Part shown: in pieces, positions 9,576 through 18,291 of the stretch | Layout of the letters: each line of letters starts with the position of its first letter | Numbering within the stretch: position 1 is the stretch's first letter | DNA from: an uncultured Bacteroidales bacterium | GTDB lineage: Bacteria > Bacteroidota > Bacteroidia > Bacteroidales > Bacteroidaceae | Direction: 5' to 3' | Assembly: GCA_902768605.1 (NCBI GenBank) | Contig: CACXLY010000003.1 | Coordinates: 27,668 to 91,667, forward strand | DNA: 64,000 nucleotides | Program-made: the position numbers and the translations under genes | Notes under the pieces: generated by a model | What the model saw: only the letters and a program-made list of their open reading frames with translations | What the model was told of the DNA's origin: nothing | Databases searched by the model: none

Positions 9576-9583
9576 TATCTTTG
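9576..9583 (+). promoter_or_regulatory. -7 box (TATCTTTG) immediately before the GNAT gene
   Basis: TATCTTTG sits only 4 bases before the ATG at 9588, so a start site about 7 bases after the box would fall on or beside the start codon. The transcript would be leaderless. No clear -33 element is seen. Confidence 0.45.
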
Positions 9584-9587
9584 CGGC

Positions 9588-10643
9588 ATGATGGAAAGCA
9601 ATCTCGTATTGAAATACCTGACAGAAGAAGAAATCGATGCCCACGAATATATTTCCTTCTTTGAGAGTTATCATGGTGCAGGCTCTTTCAAGACATGGGG
9701 CAAAAAGATACACTGGTACTTCGCAACCGGACATTTCAAGCTCCTGACTGCCCTGTACGACGGCAACTACGTGGGGCAGTCCACGAGCTACAGGGCAAAG
9801 GCGCTGGTGCACGGCAAGGAAAAGGAGATTTGGTGGGGCGCCGACGCCTTCGTACTCGAGGAGATGCGCGGAAAGTCGATAGGCAAGACGCTGCAAAAGA
9901 AACTGCATGAAGACCTGCCGAACTTCTCCTCTGTGGCCTATGCTGCCCTGAACGGCATCATCAAGCGCAAATGCGGAGCGAAGGACATAAAGCACGTGGC
10001 ATTCCATTATTATCCCGTGTCGTGTTTCTTCTCGATACTGCTGGAACTGGTGCTCCGCAAACTCACGGGGAAAGGCATTTGTCTGCCCCGGCTGCGAGTG
10101 CCGCACATGTATCTGTGGCTCAACAACCTGTTCGGCCCGTCCACGAGGCAGATTACCATCAGGGAAATACCCCGCGAGATGCTGCCCGAGATGTCGGATT
10201 TCATGGAAGCGTGCCTGAAGGACGAAGACTTCCACATCATCCGTTCCCGCGAATTCCTGAAATGGAAATACACGGACAATCCGCTCACGACGTTCCGTGC
10301 CTTGTCCTTAGAAAAAGACGGCGAACGCATAGGGCTCGCGGTACTCTCCGACACGTATCAGGGGACATACCTCGTGACGCCGGCCCGACTGGCGAAGGTC
10401 TATGACCTGGTTGTGAAGAAGGAAAGCGGCATCTCGCAGGAGCAAGCCCTGAAAGCGGCTTTGGCCTACCTGCAAGGGAAATGGCAGAAGGCTCCGGACG
10501 GCATCATGTCCATCAGCCCCATCCCCTACTGGCCGAGAATCGTGTATCCGCGGTATCGCGCCCTGCTCTCGACACTGGATTGCGCAGAAATCAAATCGTG
10601 CTATCTTAGCTATATCGACCAAGACATGGAGAGGATGGAATAA
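9588..10643 (+). CDS. GNAT-family N-acyltransferase
   Basis: From the ATG at 9588 (a second ATG follows at 9591) the product is about 351 residues. An N-terminal GNAT core is visible, with WWGADAFVLEEMRGKSIGKT supplying the R/Q-x-x-G-x-G/A acetyl-CoA loop at about residues 83-102. The C-terminal half (FLKWKYTDNPLTTFRALSLE) resembles the second GNAT-like half of sugar- or lipid-linked acyltransferases. An upstream TTG lies inside the promoter box, so I rejected it as the start. It opens the plus-strand glycan cluster, so acylation of an amino sugar is a reasonable guess, but the substrate is not evident. Confidence 0.75.
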   Translation: MMESNLVLKYLTEEEIDAHEYISFFESYHGAGSFKTWGKKIHWYFATGHFKLLTALYDGNYVGQSTSYRAKALVHGKEKEIWWGADAFVLEEMRGKSIGKTLQKKLHEDLPNFSSVAYAALNGIIKRKCGAKDIKHVAFHYYPVSCFFSILLELVLRKLTGKGICLPRLRVPHMYLWLNNLFGPSTRQITIREIPREMLPEMSDFMEACLKDEDFHIIRSREFLKWKYTDNPLTTFRALSLEKDGERIGLAVLSDTYQGTYLVTPARLAKVYDLVVKKESGISQEQALKAALAYLQGKWQKAPDGIMSISPIPYWPRIVYPRYRALLSTLDCAEIKSCYLSYIDQDMERME

Positions 10644-10644
10644 T

Positions 10645-10680
10645 AAAAATTGAAAATTGAGAAATTGAAAATTGAAAAGG
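10645..10680. repeat. Octamer repeat after the GNAT gene
   Basis: AATTGAAA, ATTGAGAA and ATTGAAAA units fill most of the gap to the deacetylase gene. The word resembles that of the array at 49445. Confidence 0.55.
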
Positions 10681-10693
10681 AGAAAAGGGGATA

Positions 10694-11452
10694 ATGAGAA
10701 TCATCATAAACGCCGACGACTGCGGCCTGTCGGAAATCGTTGACAAGGAAATAGAGTATTGCATCCGGCACGGCCTGATTAGCAGCACGACCATTATGGC
10801 CAACATGGACGACTTCGAGGGTGCCCGCCGACTTTATGGCACTTACGGAAACGCCGTCTCGTTCGGCTGGCACATGAACCTGACCGAAGGCGAACCGCTC
10901 ACCAAAAGCCAAGCGCTCCTGGACTACGGCTACTTCGTCGAGGAGGGAGGCAAGGTGCGTATGAACGGCATGGCCTTCTGGAAACGGATGCACTTCCCAA
11001 AGACTATTCAGGAAGAGATAAAGAAAGAACTGCGCGCGCAGATTGGCAAGATACGTGACAGCGGTATCGTCGTCAGCCATGCCGACGGCCACCAGCACAT
11101 ACACACCAGTCCCGCCCTCCTGCTCGTCGTCCCGCCGCTGCTGCAGGAGCTGAAGATAGACAAGTGCCGCCGGATGCGCAACTGCGTCCCGTCTCCCATC
11201 GGCAGGACGCTTCGCCAGCTTTCCATGATAGGCTATAAATGGCAGGGCATACGAATGCCCGACGCCTTCGCTCCCCTGCGCGACTATCTGGCCAATCCCA
11301 AGATATACGGCGGCGAAGGGTTCCTCGAACTGATGGTGCATCCCGGCGTGTCGGAGGCTGTGAATCCCAAAGGAGCAGAGGAATATGCAATGCTCAAGAG
11401 CACCGATATGAGCACATTAGGCGCAAGACTCGCCACATACCGCGAGCTATAG
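10694..11452 (+). CDS. ChbG/YdjC-type carbohydrate deacetylase
   Basis: The 252-residue protein begins MRIIINADDCGLSEIVDKEI, the metal-binding D-D motif of the YdjC/ChbG family. It also carries FGWHMNLTEGEPLT and VSHADGHQHIH, whose histidines complete the metal site. Members remove acetyl groups from N-acetylated sugars or short chito-oligosaccharides. The gene follows the GNAT gene after 50 bp of A-rich octamer repeat and lies in a glycosyltransferase cluster, so it may de-N-acetylate a sugar of the repeat unit or of a lipid-linked intermediate. Length is normal for the family and there is no signal peptide, which suggests cytoplasmic action. Confidence 0.9.
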   Translation: MRIIINADDCGLSEIVDKEIEYCIRHGLISSTTIMANMDDFEGARRLYGTYGNAVSFGWHMNLTEGEPLTKSQALLDYGYFVEEGGKVRMNGMAFWKRMHFPKTIQEEIKKELRAQIGKIRDSGIVVSHADGHQHIHTSPALLLVVPPLLQELKIDKCRRMRNCVPSPIGRTLRQLSMIGYKWQGIRMPDAFAPLRDYLANPKIYGGEGFLELMVHPGVSEAVNPKGAEEYAMLKSTDMSTLGARLATYREL

Positions 11453-11472
11453 CGAAATAAAACACTTATTAT

Positions 11473-11503
11473 TTTGTATTGTGCGCGCTTTTTCGTACCT
11501 TTG
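11473..11503 (+). promoter_or_regulatory. Near-consensus Bacteroidetes promoter before the GT2 gene
   Basis: TTTG at 11473-11476, a 19-bp spacer, then TACCTTTG at 11496-11503. The start codon is 27 bp downstream of the box, giving a leader of about 20 nt. Confidence 0.7.
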
Positions 11504-11530
11504 CAAAATTAACACTCAAAACAAACGCGA

Positions 11531-12547
11531 ATGGCTGTAAAACTTTCCATAGTAATGCCCGTCTTCAACCACCCCGAAGAGCTGAGGACGATGCTCGACT
11601 CCATCCTGCAAAACACCTTTCAGGACTGGGAGCTCTGGGCCGTGGACGACGGCTCGCAGCAGGAAACGCTCTCCGTGCTCGACGGGTATGCCGGTCGCGA
11701 CGAACGCATCCACTTCATCCGCAGGGAACGCTTGCCGAAAGGCGCGCAGACCTGCCGCAACATAGGGCTGGAGCAGGCAAAGGGCGAATACATCATCTTC
11801 TTCGACTCCGACGACTACATCACGCCAAGCTGTTTCGCACAGCGCGTCAGCGAGATGGACAATCATCCCGAACTTGACTTCATGGTCTTCCGAAATGGCA
11901 TATTCGCCGACGGCAAATTCGACACGTATCCCACAGACAGATGCTATGGCTATCCCATTTACGCCGACGACATAGCGGCCTTCTGTGCCAGAACTCTGCC
12001 CTTTATCGTCTGGAGCAATATCTATCGGACTGAGGCTCTGCGCAAGATTGGCATCACTTGGGACGACCATTTGCTGTCGCTCCAGGACGGAGACTTCAAT
12101 CTGCAAACGCTCCTTGCTGGCCTGCAATACAGCTATGCCCAGAATCCGCCTGACTACGGATATCGCATAGCAGGCAACGAAGGTTCCATATCAAAAAAGA
12201 GGTCCTCGTCGGCTCACCTCGACAGCCATCTCTATTCCGTAGAGAAGAACTACCAAGCCGTTCAGAACAAGTTTGGCAACAAATACAACAGGGCACTTTA
12301 CCACGGAGCGCTGTTCATCTATATCATGGCATTTGCTACGGAGGCTAATCACCAGCAGGCATTGAAACTGGCAGGCATCGTCGCCAAATATAGCCCGAGT
12401 TATGGCCGCCTCTTCCTTACAAAAGTCAAAATGCACCACTGCCTCCGCCGCTTCCTCCCGGACAGCCTCGCCAAGAAAATCGTAATGGCAGACTACTCGC
12501 TCCTCAGGAGATGGCAGCAACGAAAAGGTGAAAAAGTGAAAAGGTGA
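11531..12547 (+). CDS. GT2-family glycosyltransferase
   Basis: This 338-residue protein has a classic GT-A fold start: LSIVMPVFNHPEELRTMLDS, then WELWAVDDGSQQETL and ARYIIFFDSDD-type residues (GEYIIFFDSDDYITP) forming the DxD metal and nucleotide-sugar site. It probably transfers a sugar during glycan repeat-unit assembly. A well-formed promoter (TTTG, 19 bp, TACCTTTG) precedes it, so it can start its own transcript. The last codons (KGEKVKR) and the stop fall inside an octamer repeat (12523-12554), so the C-terminus is repeat-encoded. Donor sugar unknown. Confidence 0.9.
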   Translation: MAVKLSIVMPVFNHPEELRTMLDSILQNTFQDWELWAVDDGSQQETLSVLDGYAGRDERIHFIRRERLPKGAQTCRNIGLEQAKGEYIIFFDSDDYITPSCFAQRVSEMDNHPELDFMVFRNGIFADGKFDTYPTDRCYGYPIYADDIAAFCARTLPFIVWSNIYRTEALRKIGITWDDHLLSLQDGDFNLQTLLAGLQYSYAQNPPDYGYRIAGNEGSISKKRSSSAHLDSHLYSVEKNYQAVQNKFGNKYNRALYHGALFIYIMAFATEANHQQALKLAGIVAKYSPSYGRLFLTKVKMHHCLRRFLPDSLAKKIVMADYSLLRRWQQRKGEKVKR

Positions 12548-12554
12548 AAAGGTG
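12523..12554. repeat. Octamer repeat spanning the end of a GT2 gene
   Basis: Four units of AAAAGGTG/AAAAAGTG cover the last codons and stop of the 11531-12547 gene. Confidence 0.7.
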
Positions 12555-12586
12555 ACTTCCCCAAAATAACAACAAGCGAATCTTAA

Positions 12587-13219
12587 ATGAAAGAAGCAAT
12601 AAACTCCATTTGGGAACTAATCGGCGGCATCGGGTCATGGATTTGCCCGAAACCCTTGATGAAAGGGCTCCTTGCAGCGCGCAACCACGTCTATACAGGC
12701 TATCTGCGACGTCGCTTCGCCAGGATGGGACGTTCCTCCTTCATCTGGAGAGCACAGCATCTCGAGGGCGAGCGCTACATCTATATAGGCGACGGCAATG
12801 TCTTTGGCGCTGACCTCCAAATGACGGTTTGGAAAGGGAGCAACGAGAATCCCCGTCTTTCCATTGGAAACAATTGCCTCTTCCGCCACGGATGCCATAT
12901 TACGGCCGTCGACAGCATCACTATTGGCGATAACCTCCTCACCGGCACCAACGTTCTCATTACCGACAACTCGCATGGCGATTCTCAATACGAAACCTTG
13001 CAATTGCCCCCAAAGAAGCGGGACATTACGTCAAAAGGAGGTGTCAGAATCGGCAATAATGTTTGGCTGGGCAATAATGTATGTGTGATGCCAGGAGTGA
13101 CAATAGGCGACGGCGTCGTTGTCGGAGCCAATAGCGTAGTCACGCACGACATCCCGCCCTACGCCATAGCTGCCGGAGTGCCGGCACGAATCATCAAAAA
13201 GAAAGGACAGAAAGAATGA
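12587..13219 (+). CDS. Hexapeptide-repeat (LbH) acyltransferase
   Basis: The 210-residue protein ends in an isoleucine-patch left-handed beta helix (IGNNCLFRHGCHITAVDSIT, IGDNLLTGTNVLITDNSH, VRIGNNVWLGNNVCVMPGVT and IGDGVVVGANSVVTHDIPPY). The NSH histidine after a TDN turn is the catalytic His position of WbbJ/NodL-like O-acetyltransferases. It probably O-acetylates a sugar using acetyl-CoA. The first 60 residues form a helical region that may sit at the membrane. Its stop overlaps the WbsX start by an ATGA junction, indicating coupling with the next gene. Confidence 0.9.
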   Translation: MKEAINSIWELIGGIGSWICPKPLMKGLLAARNHVYTGYLRRRFARMGRSSFIWRAQHLEGERYIYIGDGNVFGADLQMTVWKGSNENPRLSIGNNCLFRHGCHITAVDSITIGDNLLTGTNVLITDNSHGDSQYETLQLPPKKRDITSKGGVRIGNNVWLGNNVCVMPGVTIGDGVVVGANSVVTHDIPPYAIAAGVPARIIKKKGQKE

Positions 13220-14361
13220 AAGCAAGAGTAATCGCATACTATCTCCCACAGTTCCACCCCATTCCGGAGAACGATGCCGTATGGGGAAAAGGCTTTACAG
13301 AATGGACAAACGTCGCGAAAGCCAAGCCTCTCTTCCGAGGACACTACCAGCCGCGCATTCCCGCCGACTTGGGTTTCTACGATTTGCGTCTCCCGGAAGT
13401 GAGAGAGCAGCAGGCAGAGATGGCTCGCGAAGCTGGCGTCGAAGGTTTCTGCTACTGGCATTACTGGTTCGGCGGCGGCAAGATGCTGCTGGAAAGGCCG
13501 TTCAAAGAAGTCCTTGAAAGCGGCAAGCCCGACTTCCCCTTCTGTCTCGCTTGGGCTAACCACGACTGGACGACAGGCACCTGGCAGAACGGCGGCGGCA
13601 CGCGCATGATTGCGAAGCAAGAATATCCGGGCGATGAGGACTATCGCGCACATTTCAATTACGTCCTCCCCGCCTTCCGCGACCATCGCTACATTACGGT
13701 TGACGGCAAGCCTCTCTTCTGCATATACGACCCCTACAAGTTCCCCGACGTGGAACACTTCATGCGGCTTTGGCGGGAATGGGCCAAAGAGAACGGCCTG
13801 CCAGGCATTTTCTTTGTCGCCATGTGCAACTCGACGACCACCATTCGGAGAAAGGAAGATGGCAGCCTCGAACGCGTCATGCCCAACCTAAAAAGTAGCG
13901 CCGAGGTCTATCAGCCTTTCCTCGATTTGGGTTTCGACGGAATAAACTCCATCGGGAAAAAGCGCGCAGAGATGATAACGTCCGGCAAGTACCTGCGCAT
14001 CATGAGCCGCGCACTCCACAAGCTTTTCCCCTCCCTCTCCGCCTCGCATTTCGACTATCCCCGCGTCATGGCTCATTGCTTTGCCCCCGAAGACGCATGG
14101 GAGAACGTCTTCCCCAGCATCCTTCCGCAATGGGACCGCTCGCCGCGCGTCGGCAATCAGGGAGATGTCTATGTCAACGCCACCCCGGAGAACTTCAAGC
14201 GGCACATCCTGAATGCGCTGAAGGTGGTGGAAGGCAAACCCCTCGAGCATCGCATCCTTTTCCTCCGCTCTTGGAACGAATGGGCAGAAGGCAACTACGT
14301 CGAACCTGACCTCAAATACGGGCACGGTTTCCTCGACGCCCTGCAATCCACCATCTCATAA
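13216..14361 (+). CDS. WbsX-like glycan biosynthesis protein (GH99-like)
   Basis: The 381-residue protein opens with ARVIAYYLPQFHPIPENDAV and WGKGFTEWTNVAKAKPLF, the hallmark of the WbsX/Glyco_tran_WbsX family (PF14307), and includes FCYWHYWFGGGKMLLERP and SWNEWAEGNYVEPDLKYGHG near the C-terminus. Members are found in O-antigen and rhamnan clusters. The fold is TIM-barrel, related to GH99 enzymes, but the biochemical role is not settled. Here it lies between an acetyltransferase (ATGA overlap) and a CapA-like protein (9 bp gap), which supports a role in surface-glycan synthesis or editing. Confidence 0.9.
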   Translation: MKARVIAYYLPQFHPIPENDAVWGKGFTEWTNVAKAKPLFRGHYQPRIPADLGFYDLRLPEVREQQAEMAREAGVEGFCYWHYWFGGGKMLLERPFKEVLESGKPDFPFCLAWANHDWTTGTWQNGGGTRMIAKQEYPGDEDYRAHFNYVLPAFRDHRYITVDGKPLFCIYDPYKFPDVEHFMRLWREWAKENGLPGIFFVAMCNSTTTIRRKEDGSLERVMPNLKSSAEVYQPFLDLGFDGINSIGKKRAEMITSGKYLRIMSRALHKLFPSLSASHFDYPRVMAHCFAPEDAWENVFPSILPQWDRSPRVGNQGDVYVNATPENFKRHILNALKVVEGKPLEHRILFLRSWNEWAEGNYVEPDLKYGHGFLDALQSTIS

Positions 14362-14370
14362 TAAACAACC

Positions 14371-15384
14371 ATGCTGAAAATAGTAGGAGACATCAATCTG
14401 ACCGACGGCTTCTTTGATACGGGCATAGGAGTAGGCAGCCGTATTCGCAAAGGCGCAGACCCTTTCCAACACCTCTCCCGCAACCCGAAGGACTATTGGA
14501 TAGGCAACATGGAGTGCGTATGTGCCAAGACATCCGACCAGCAGGGCGTGAAGCGCAAGCAGTTCATCATCGACCCTGAATGCCTTTCCCACATCCGCCA
14601 CTTGGATTTCTATGGCATCGCAAACAACCATGTCATGCAGCACGGCCAGGCGGCCTATCATGAAATGGAAGATTATCTAGACGCCCAGCATGTTGCTTTT
14701 GCCGGTGCAAACGACCGTCGCTGTTTCCGCTTCGAGCATCAAGGCAAGCGCGTGGGCATTCTGGTTTTCAACCAACGCCCCGAGAACTTCACGGACGCGC
14801 CTCTCTACTGGTCACTCCCTGAATATGACGAGATAAGCAAGGAACTGGCGTCGCTCTCGGACTGTGACTTCAGAATCGTCTTCGTTCATTGGGGGAACGA
14901 ATTCATTAATTATCCATACATCGATCAGAAGCAATTCGCGCATTTCCTCATTGACAACAATGCCAACTTGGTGGTGGGAATGCATCCACATATCCTGCAA
15001 GGCTGCGAGAAATACAAAGGAGCCTCCATCTTCTATTCCTTAGGCAACTTTGTGTTCAACATGCCATGGGAACCGACACACTATTCCATTATCGTTAGCG
15101 TGGACCTTGCATCAAGTCCCTTGGTCAGCTATGAATATGTCAAGATTGGCGATGACGGATTCCCCCGCCCTGTCGAAGACGTGCCTCAGGCTTTTCGCAT
15201 GGAGCAGCTAAATCGCTTACTGCTTATTCAGAAGGAGAATGAGAAGTACTATCACCGTGTCTTCTCTGCCTATAACAAATACAAACATTCCAATCGATTG
15301 CAGGTCCTCAAGAACTTTCTTACAATGAACCCCATTGACTCAATGGGCATTCTTCGTGATTTTATGAACAGAGTATTCCATTAA
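14371..15384 (+). CDS. CapA-family metallophosphatase-fold protein
   Basis: The 337-residue protein shows the CapA/PGA_cap pattern (calcineurin-like fold): MLKIVGDINLTDGFFDTG, GNMECVCAK, FYGIANNHVMQHGQAAYHEM, FVHWGNEFINYPY, VVGMHPHILQGCEKYKG and FYSLGNFVFNMPW. The Asp, Asn and His residues in these blocks form the predicted dimetal site. In Bacillus CapA takes part in poly-gamma-glutamate capsule synthesis, but relatives in glycan clusters have unknown substrates. No signal peptide is visible, so the protein may be cytoplasmic or peripheral. It sits in a closely spaced plus-strand operon between WbsX and the ATP-grasp gene. Confidence 0.87.
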   Translation: MLKIVGDINLTDGFFDTGIGVGSRIRKGADPFQHLSRNPKDYWIGNMECVCAKTSDQQGVKRKQFIIDPECLSHIRHLDFYGIANNHVMQHGQAAYHEMEDYLDAQHVAFAGANDRRCFRFEHQGKRVGILVFNQRPENFTDAPLYWSLPEYDEISKELASLSDCDFRIVFVHWGNEFINYPYIDQKQFAHFLIDNNANLVVGMHPHILQGCEKYKGASIFYSLGNFVFNMPWEPTHYSIIVSVDLASSPLVSYEYVKIGDDGFPRPVEDVPQAFRMEQLNRLLLIQKENEKYYHRVFSAYNKYKHSNRLQVLKNFLTMNPIDSMGILRDFMNRVFH

Positions 15385-15405
15385 CATCAAAACTGTTTGT
15401 TTCAT

Positions 15406-16335
15406 ATGAACATCAAAAGACAATTATTATATATAGTAGCACGTTTGGCGTGGCCGCTATCTGATTCTGTCATGCTCAAGCTGCAATATCGCATTCGCAC
15501 AGGACGCAAGCTCCATCTGGACAATCCGCAAAGGTTCTCGGAGAAAGTGCAGCATTACAAAGCATACTACCGGAATCCTGAGATGACGCAATGCGTGGAC
15601 AAGTATGACGTTCGCGAGTATGTCGCAAGGAAATTAGGGAACGAGACGTACCTGAATACGTTGTATCAAGTGTGCGACACGGCCAAGGATATCGACTTCG
15701 ATGCTCTTCCCAAAGAGTTCATCATAAAGACCACCGACGGCGGTAATGGCGACAACGTGCTCATCTGTCGCGACAAGGACAAGTTGGATACCAATCAGGC
15801 CGTTCAGCTTGTTAACAGCTGGCGCAACAAGCGCTATTACATCATCTCCCGCGAATGGGCATACGAGGGGGCAAAACAGTCGAAGGTCATCGTGGAAGAG
15901 CTTTTGGTGGACCCCGACAGCAACGACGGCTCCATCTGCGACTACAAGTTTCTCTGCTACAAAGGCAAGTTCAAGTACCTGTGGGTAGATAAAGACCGCT
16001 ACTCCAACCATCGCCGCGGCTTCTGGAACCACGACTTGCAATTCATGCCGGACAAGGTCAGCGACCACCCTACTTTTTCTAAAGAAGAGGTCCCGGCACT
16101 TCCCGACAACGTCCAAGAGATGATTGCCGTTTCAGAGAAACTGGCCGAAGGCTTTCCTTTTGTCAGGATAGACTTGTACAACATCCGTGGCCGCATCATC
16201 TTCGGTGAGATGACGTTCTATCCATGGAGCGGTTACTGCCGCTACACTCCCGATAGCTTTGACTTTGACTTAGGACTTTCGTTCGACGTCAACGCCTACG
16301 GAAAATATGACAAACGACTAAAGCATACAGTATAA
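15406..16335 (+). CDS. TupA-like ATP-grasp protein
   Basis: From the ATG at 15406 the product is 309 residues. It matches the ATPgrasp_TupA family (PF14305): LHLDNPQRFSEKVQHYKAYY, CVDKYDVREYVARKLGNE, LPKEFIIKTTDGGNGDNVLI for the phosphate-binding region, and FPFVRIDLYNIRGRIIFGEM with FYPWSGYC at the C-terminal metal and ATP site. In Bacillus the namesake is tied to teichuronopeptide synthesis. In Gram-negatives the family is frequent in capsule and O-antigen loci, where it may ligate an amino acid or glutamyl group to a sugar. A TTG nine bases upstream also gives an open frame, but ATG is preferred. Confidence 0.87.
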   Translation: MNIKRQLLYIVARLAWPLSDSVMLKLQYRIRTGRKLHLDNPQRFSEKVQHYKAYYRNPEMTQCVDKYDVREYVARKLGNETYLNTLYQVCDTAKDIDFDALPKEFIIKTTDGGNGDNVLICRDKDKLDTNQAVQLVNSWRNKRYYIISREWAYEGAKQSKVIVEELLVDPDSNDGSICDYKFLCYKGKFKYLWVDKDRYSNHRRGFWNHDLQFMPDKVSDHPTFSKEEVPALPDNVQEMIAVSEKLAEGFPFVRIDLYNIRGRIIFGEMTFYPWSGYCRYTPDSFDFDLGLSFDVNAYGKYDKRLKHTV

Positions 16336-16340
16336 TAATC

Positions 16341-17144
16341 ATGAAGTCCATCTCCGTCATCATACCCTCATACAAGCCTGGGGATTATCTTCAAGAGTGC
16401 TTGAATTCCTTAGTTCACCAGACAATCGGGCACGAGCAGTTCGAAGTGTGGGTTGTCCTCAATGGCTGCAAAGAACCATATCTGTCAGACATTAACGCAT
16501 TCCTGACAACGTTACCTGCGGACTTCGATGTGCACTTGCTTCAGACCGATGCCCCTGGTGTGTCCAACGCCCGCAACCTTGGGATAGAGGCAGCAACGGG
16601 AGAGTACGCCACCTTCATTGACGACGATGACTGGGTTTCGCCTAACTTTTTGGAGAAGCTATGGGCGTTGGCTGACCCTTCGGTGGTGGTCAATGCTAAC
16701 ATCCTGTCGGTCAACATTGCGAAAGGGGAGACGACGAAAGACCCCCTTTACGACTATGATCAGTTCATGGGGCACGAGCAGACTTCGATGATGCGAGTTC
16801 GCCGCCTGCTATCCAGTGCATGTTTCAAGTTGATTCCCATGAAGATGATTGGGAAGCGGAGGTTCGACACAAAGTATGCTTTGGGCGAGGATGCCCTCTT
16901 CATGGCGAGCCTGACTGACCGCATTCGCACGGTTCGCTTCACGTCCCCGGATGCCATCTACTATCGCCGCATCCGTCAAGGCTCTGCCATGCGTCATCAC
17001 AGGACATTGCGGCAACGAGCCGTCAACTGCTTCGGCCTGTATCGCAGCTATCTGGGCATTTATCTGTCAGACCCGCTGCACTATAACCTGATCTTTTTCC
17101 TGAATCGCTTGGCAGCGGTGAGCAAGTGGTGGTTCAGATATTAG
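16341..17144 (+). CDS. GT2-family glycosyltransferase
   Basis: This 267-residue protein begins ISVIIPSYKPGDYLQECLNS and continues with VSNARNLGIEAATGEYATFI followed by DDDDW, the donor and metal site of GT-A glycosyltransferases. It follows the ATP-grasp gene by 5 bp and ends the plus-strand glycan cluster. Its last 11 bases overlap the 3' end of the convergent alginate-lyase-family gene, with no terminator between them, so transcripts from the two strands must overlap. The length is at the short end of the family and there are no membrane segments. Sugar specificity is unknown. Confidence 0.9.
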   Translation: MKSISVIIPSYKPGDYLQECLNSLVHQTIGHEQFEVWVVLNGCKEPYLSDINAFLTTLPADFDVHLLQTDAPGVSNARNLGIEAATGEYATFIDDDDWVSPNFLEKLWALADPSVVVNANILSVNIAKGETTKDPLYDYDQFMGHEQTSMMRVRRLLSSACFKLIPMKMIGKRRFDTKYALGEDALFMASLTDRIRTVRFTSPDAIYYRRIRQGSAMRHHRTLRQRAVNCFGLYRSYLGIYLSDPLHYNLIFFLNRLAAVSKWWFRY

Positions 17145-18291
17145 CGTCGAACCGTTTTCTTGCCTTCTCAAGTTTTTTCGTCTCTTCGTCCCAGTCCCCT
17201 ATCTCGGAGTATGGGAAAGCGTTGCGATTGGTGGTAAAAGGCGTGATGTAGTCGAAAGCCGACTGTATTTTGTCGCGGGTTTCCTTCGGAAGGTTTTTTC
17301 CGTCTGCCTTGGCAAGCGACATGAAGTCCACGAACTTCTGCAAGCTGGAAACTGAATAGGAAAAGCCCTTGGTTCGCCTCAACGACTCGGGCATTTTCCC
17401 TTCGGCATCTATTTGTGCATTGACCCTTTTAGTTGAAAATGCCTTGAAGATGGCCTTACGAGCCGATTTCTGTCCGGTGAAGATGAAGATGTTGTAGACG
17501 GTGACGTCGAACGAGAGCACCTGACTGTTCTTGAAGGCTTGGGTCTTCAGTCCGTAGTCGCTGGTCTGCATCCAGTGGGCTAAGTCTTTGAACCACGCCT
17601 TCATAGCCTTCATGCGCGGCTTGCCGATGCTTGCGACGGCGTTTACGAGGCGGATGCTCTCCAGCATGTCGTTGAAGTTGTAGGCATCGGACATGCCTTG
17701 CGGGTTGCCGCGTCCGTTGTTGTGCCCGGGGACGAATTGGCTGAACTCGAGGTTGGGCACCATGCGGGTTTCGGGATTGATGAACCAGGTGTCGAGCTGA
17801 CGGCAGAAGTAGTCGTAGTAGCGGGAGTCGCCGGTCAGGAAAAAGGCTTTGCTGCAGGTCACCAGGTTATCCTTGAGCTGCAGCAGGCGCGGGTAGTCGT
17901 ACTTCTTATACTCGGGATTGAACTCGCCGTCGCGAGCCACGTAGGGTCCGCCCGGGTTCTTTGGGTCGGGCCACCAGTAGATGGAGAGGCTCTCGTAGTT
18001 GTGCTTGTCGCCGGAGATGCTGGTCTCCTTGTTCGTCACGGCGATGGGCTTTATCTTGATGATACGATTGGCCTTCGAGACGAGCGACTTGTATTCCTCC
18101 GATTCAGGCTTGCCGGCAAGCGCCGCCAGCTCGCTCATGTCCCAGATGTACGTGACGGGCTTGGCGCAGAGGGAGGAAAGGGGGGACAGTGTAAGTTGAA
18201 GATTGAGGAGTGGGAACTGAAGACGCAGGAGGGAGGAGGGAAGGGGGATGAGGGAGAAGAGGAGAAGCAGGAGGGTGGTGATGCGTTTCAT
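17134..18291 (-). CDS. Alginate-lyase-family secreted protein
   Basis: The 385-residue product starts at the ATG at 18291, which overlaps the GT2 stop (ATGA). A signal region (MKRITTLLLLLFSLIPLPSS) is extended by a leucine/proline/serine-rich stretch before AKPVTYIWDMSELAALAGKP. The body fits the PF05426 alginate lyase family: YWWPDPKNPGGPYVARDGE, FVPGHNNGRGNPQGMSDAYN, and FSYSVSSLQKFVDFMSLAKA. It is expected to act in the periplasm as a polysaccharide lyase of (alpha/alpha) toroid fold. The extended signal region looks like a repeat expansion of CTCC-rich DNA (18165-18260). Whether it degrades the locally made polymer or an external one is open. Confidence 0.82.
   Translation of the reverse strand: MKRITTLLLLLFSLIPLPSSLLRLQFPLLNLQLTLSPLSSLCAKPVTYIWDMSELAALAGKPESEEYKSLVSKANRIIKIKPIAVTNKETSISGDKHNYESLSIYWWPDPKNPGGPYVARDGEFNPEYKKYDYPRLLQLKDNLVTCSKAFFLTGDSRYYDYFCRQLDTWFINPETRMVPNLEFSQFVPGHNNGRGNPQGMSDAYNFNDMLESIRLVNAVASIGKPRMKAMKAWFKDLAHWMQTSDYGLKTQAFKNSQVLSFDVTVYNIFIFTGQKSARKAIFKAFSTKRVNAQIDAEGKMPESLRRTKGFSYSVSSLQKFVDFMSLAKADGKNLPKETRDKIQSAFDYITPFTTNRNAFPYSEIGDWDEETKKLEKARKRFDANI

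Larger units (their letters stand above)
8913..9587. other. 675-bp divergent intergenic region between the export operon and the GNAT gene
   Basis: It holds an octamer repeat (CACCTTTT-like, 8931-8973), the minus-strand promoter box at 9045, one copy of a hairpin element (9252-9350), ATGTAGG-type heptamers around 9417-9512, and the GNAT promoter box. No protein-coding frame is convincing. Confidence 0.7.
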
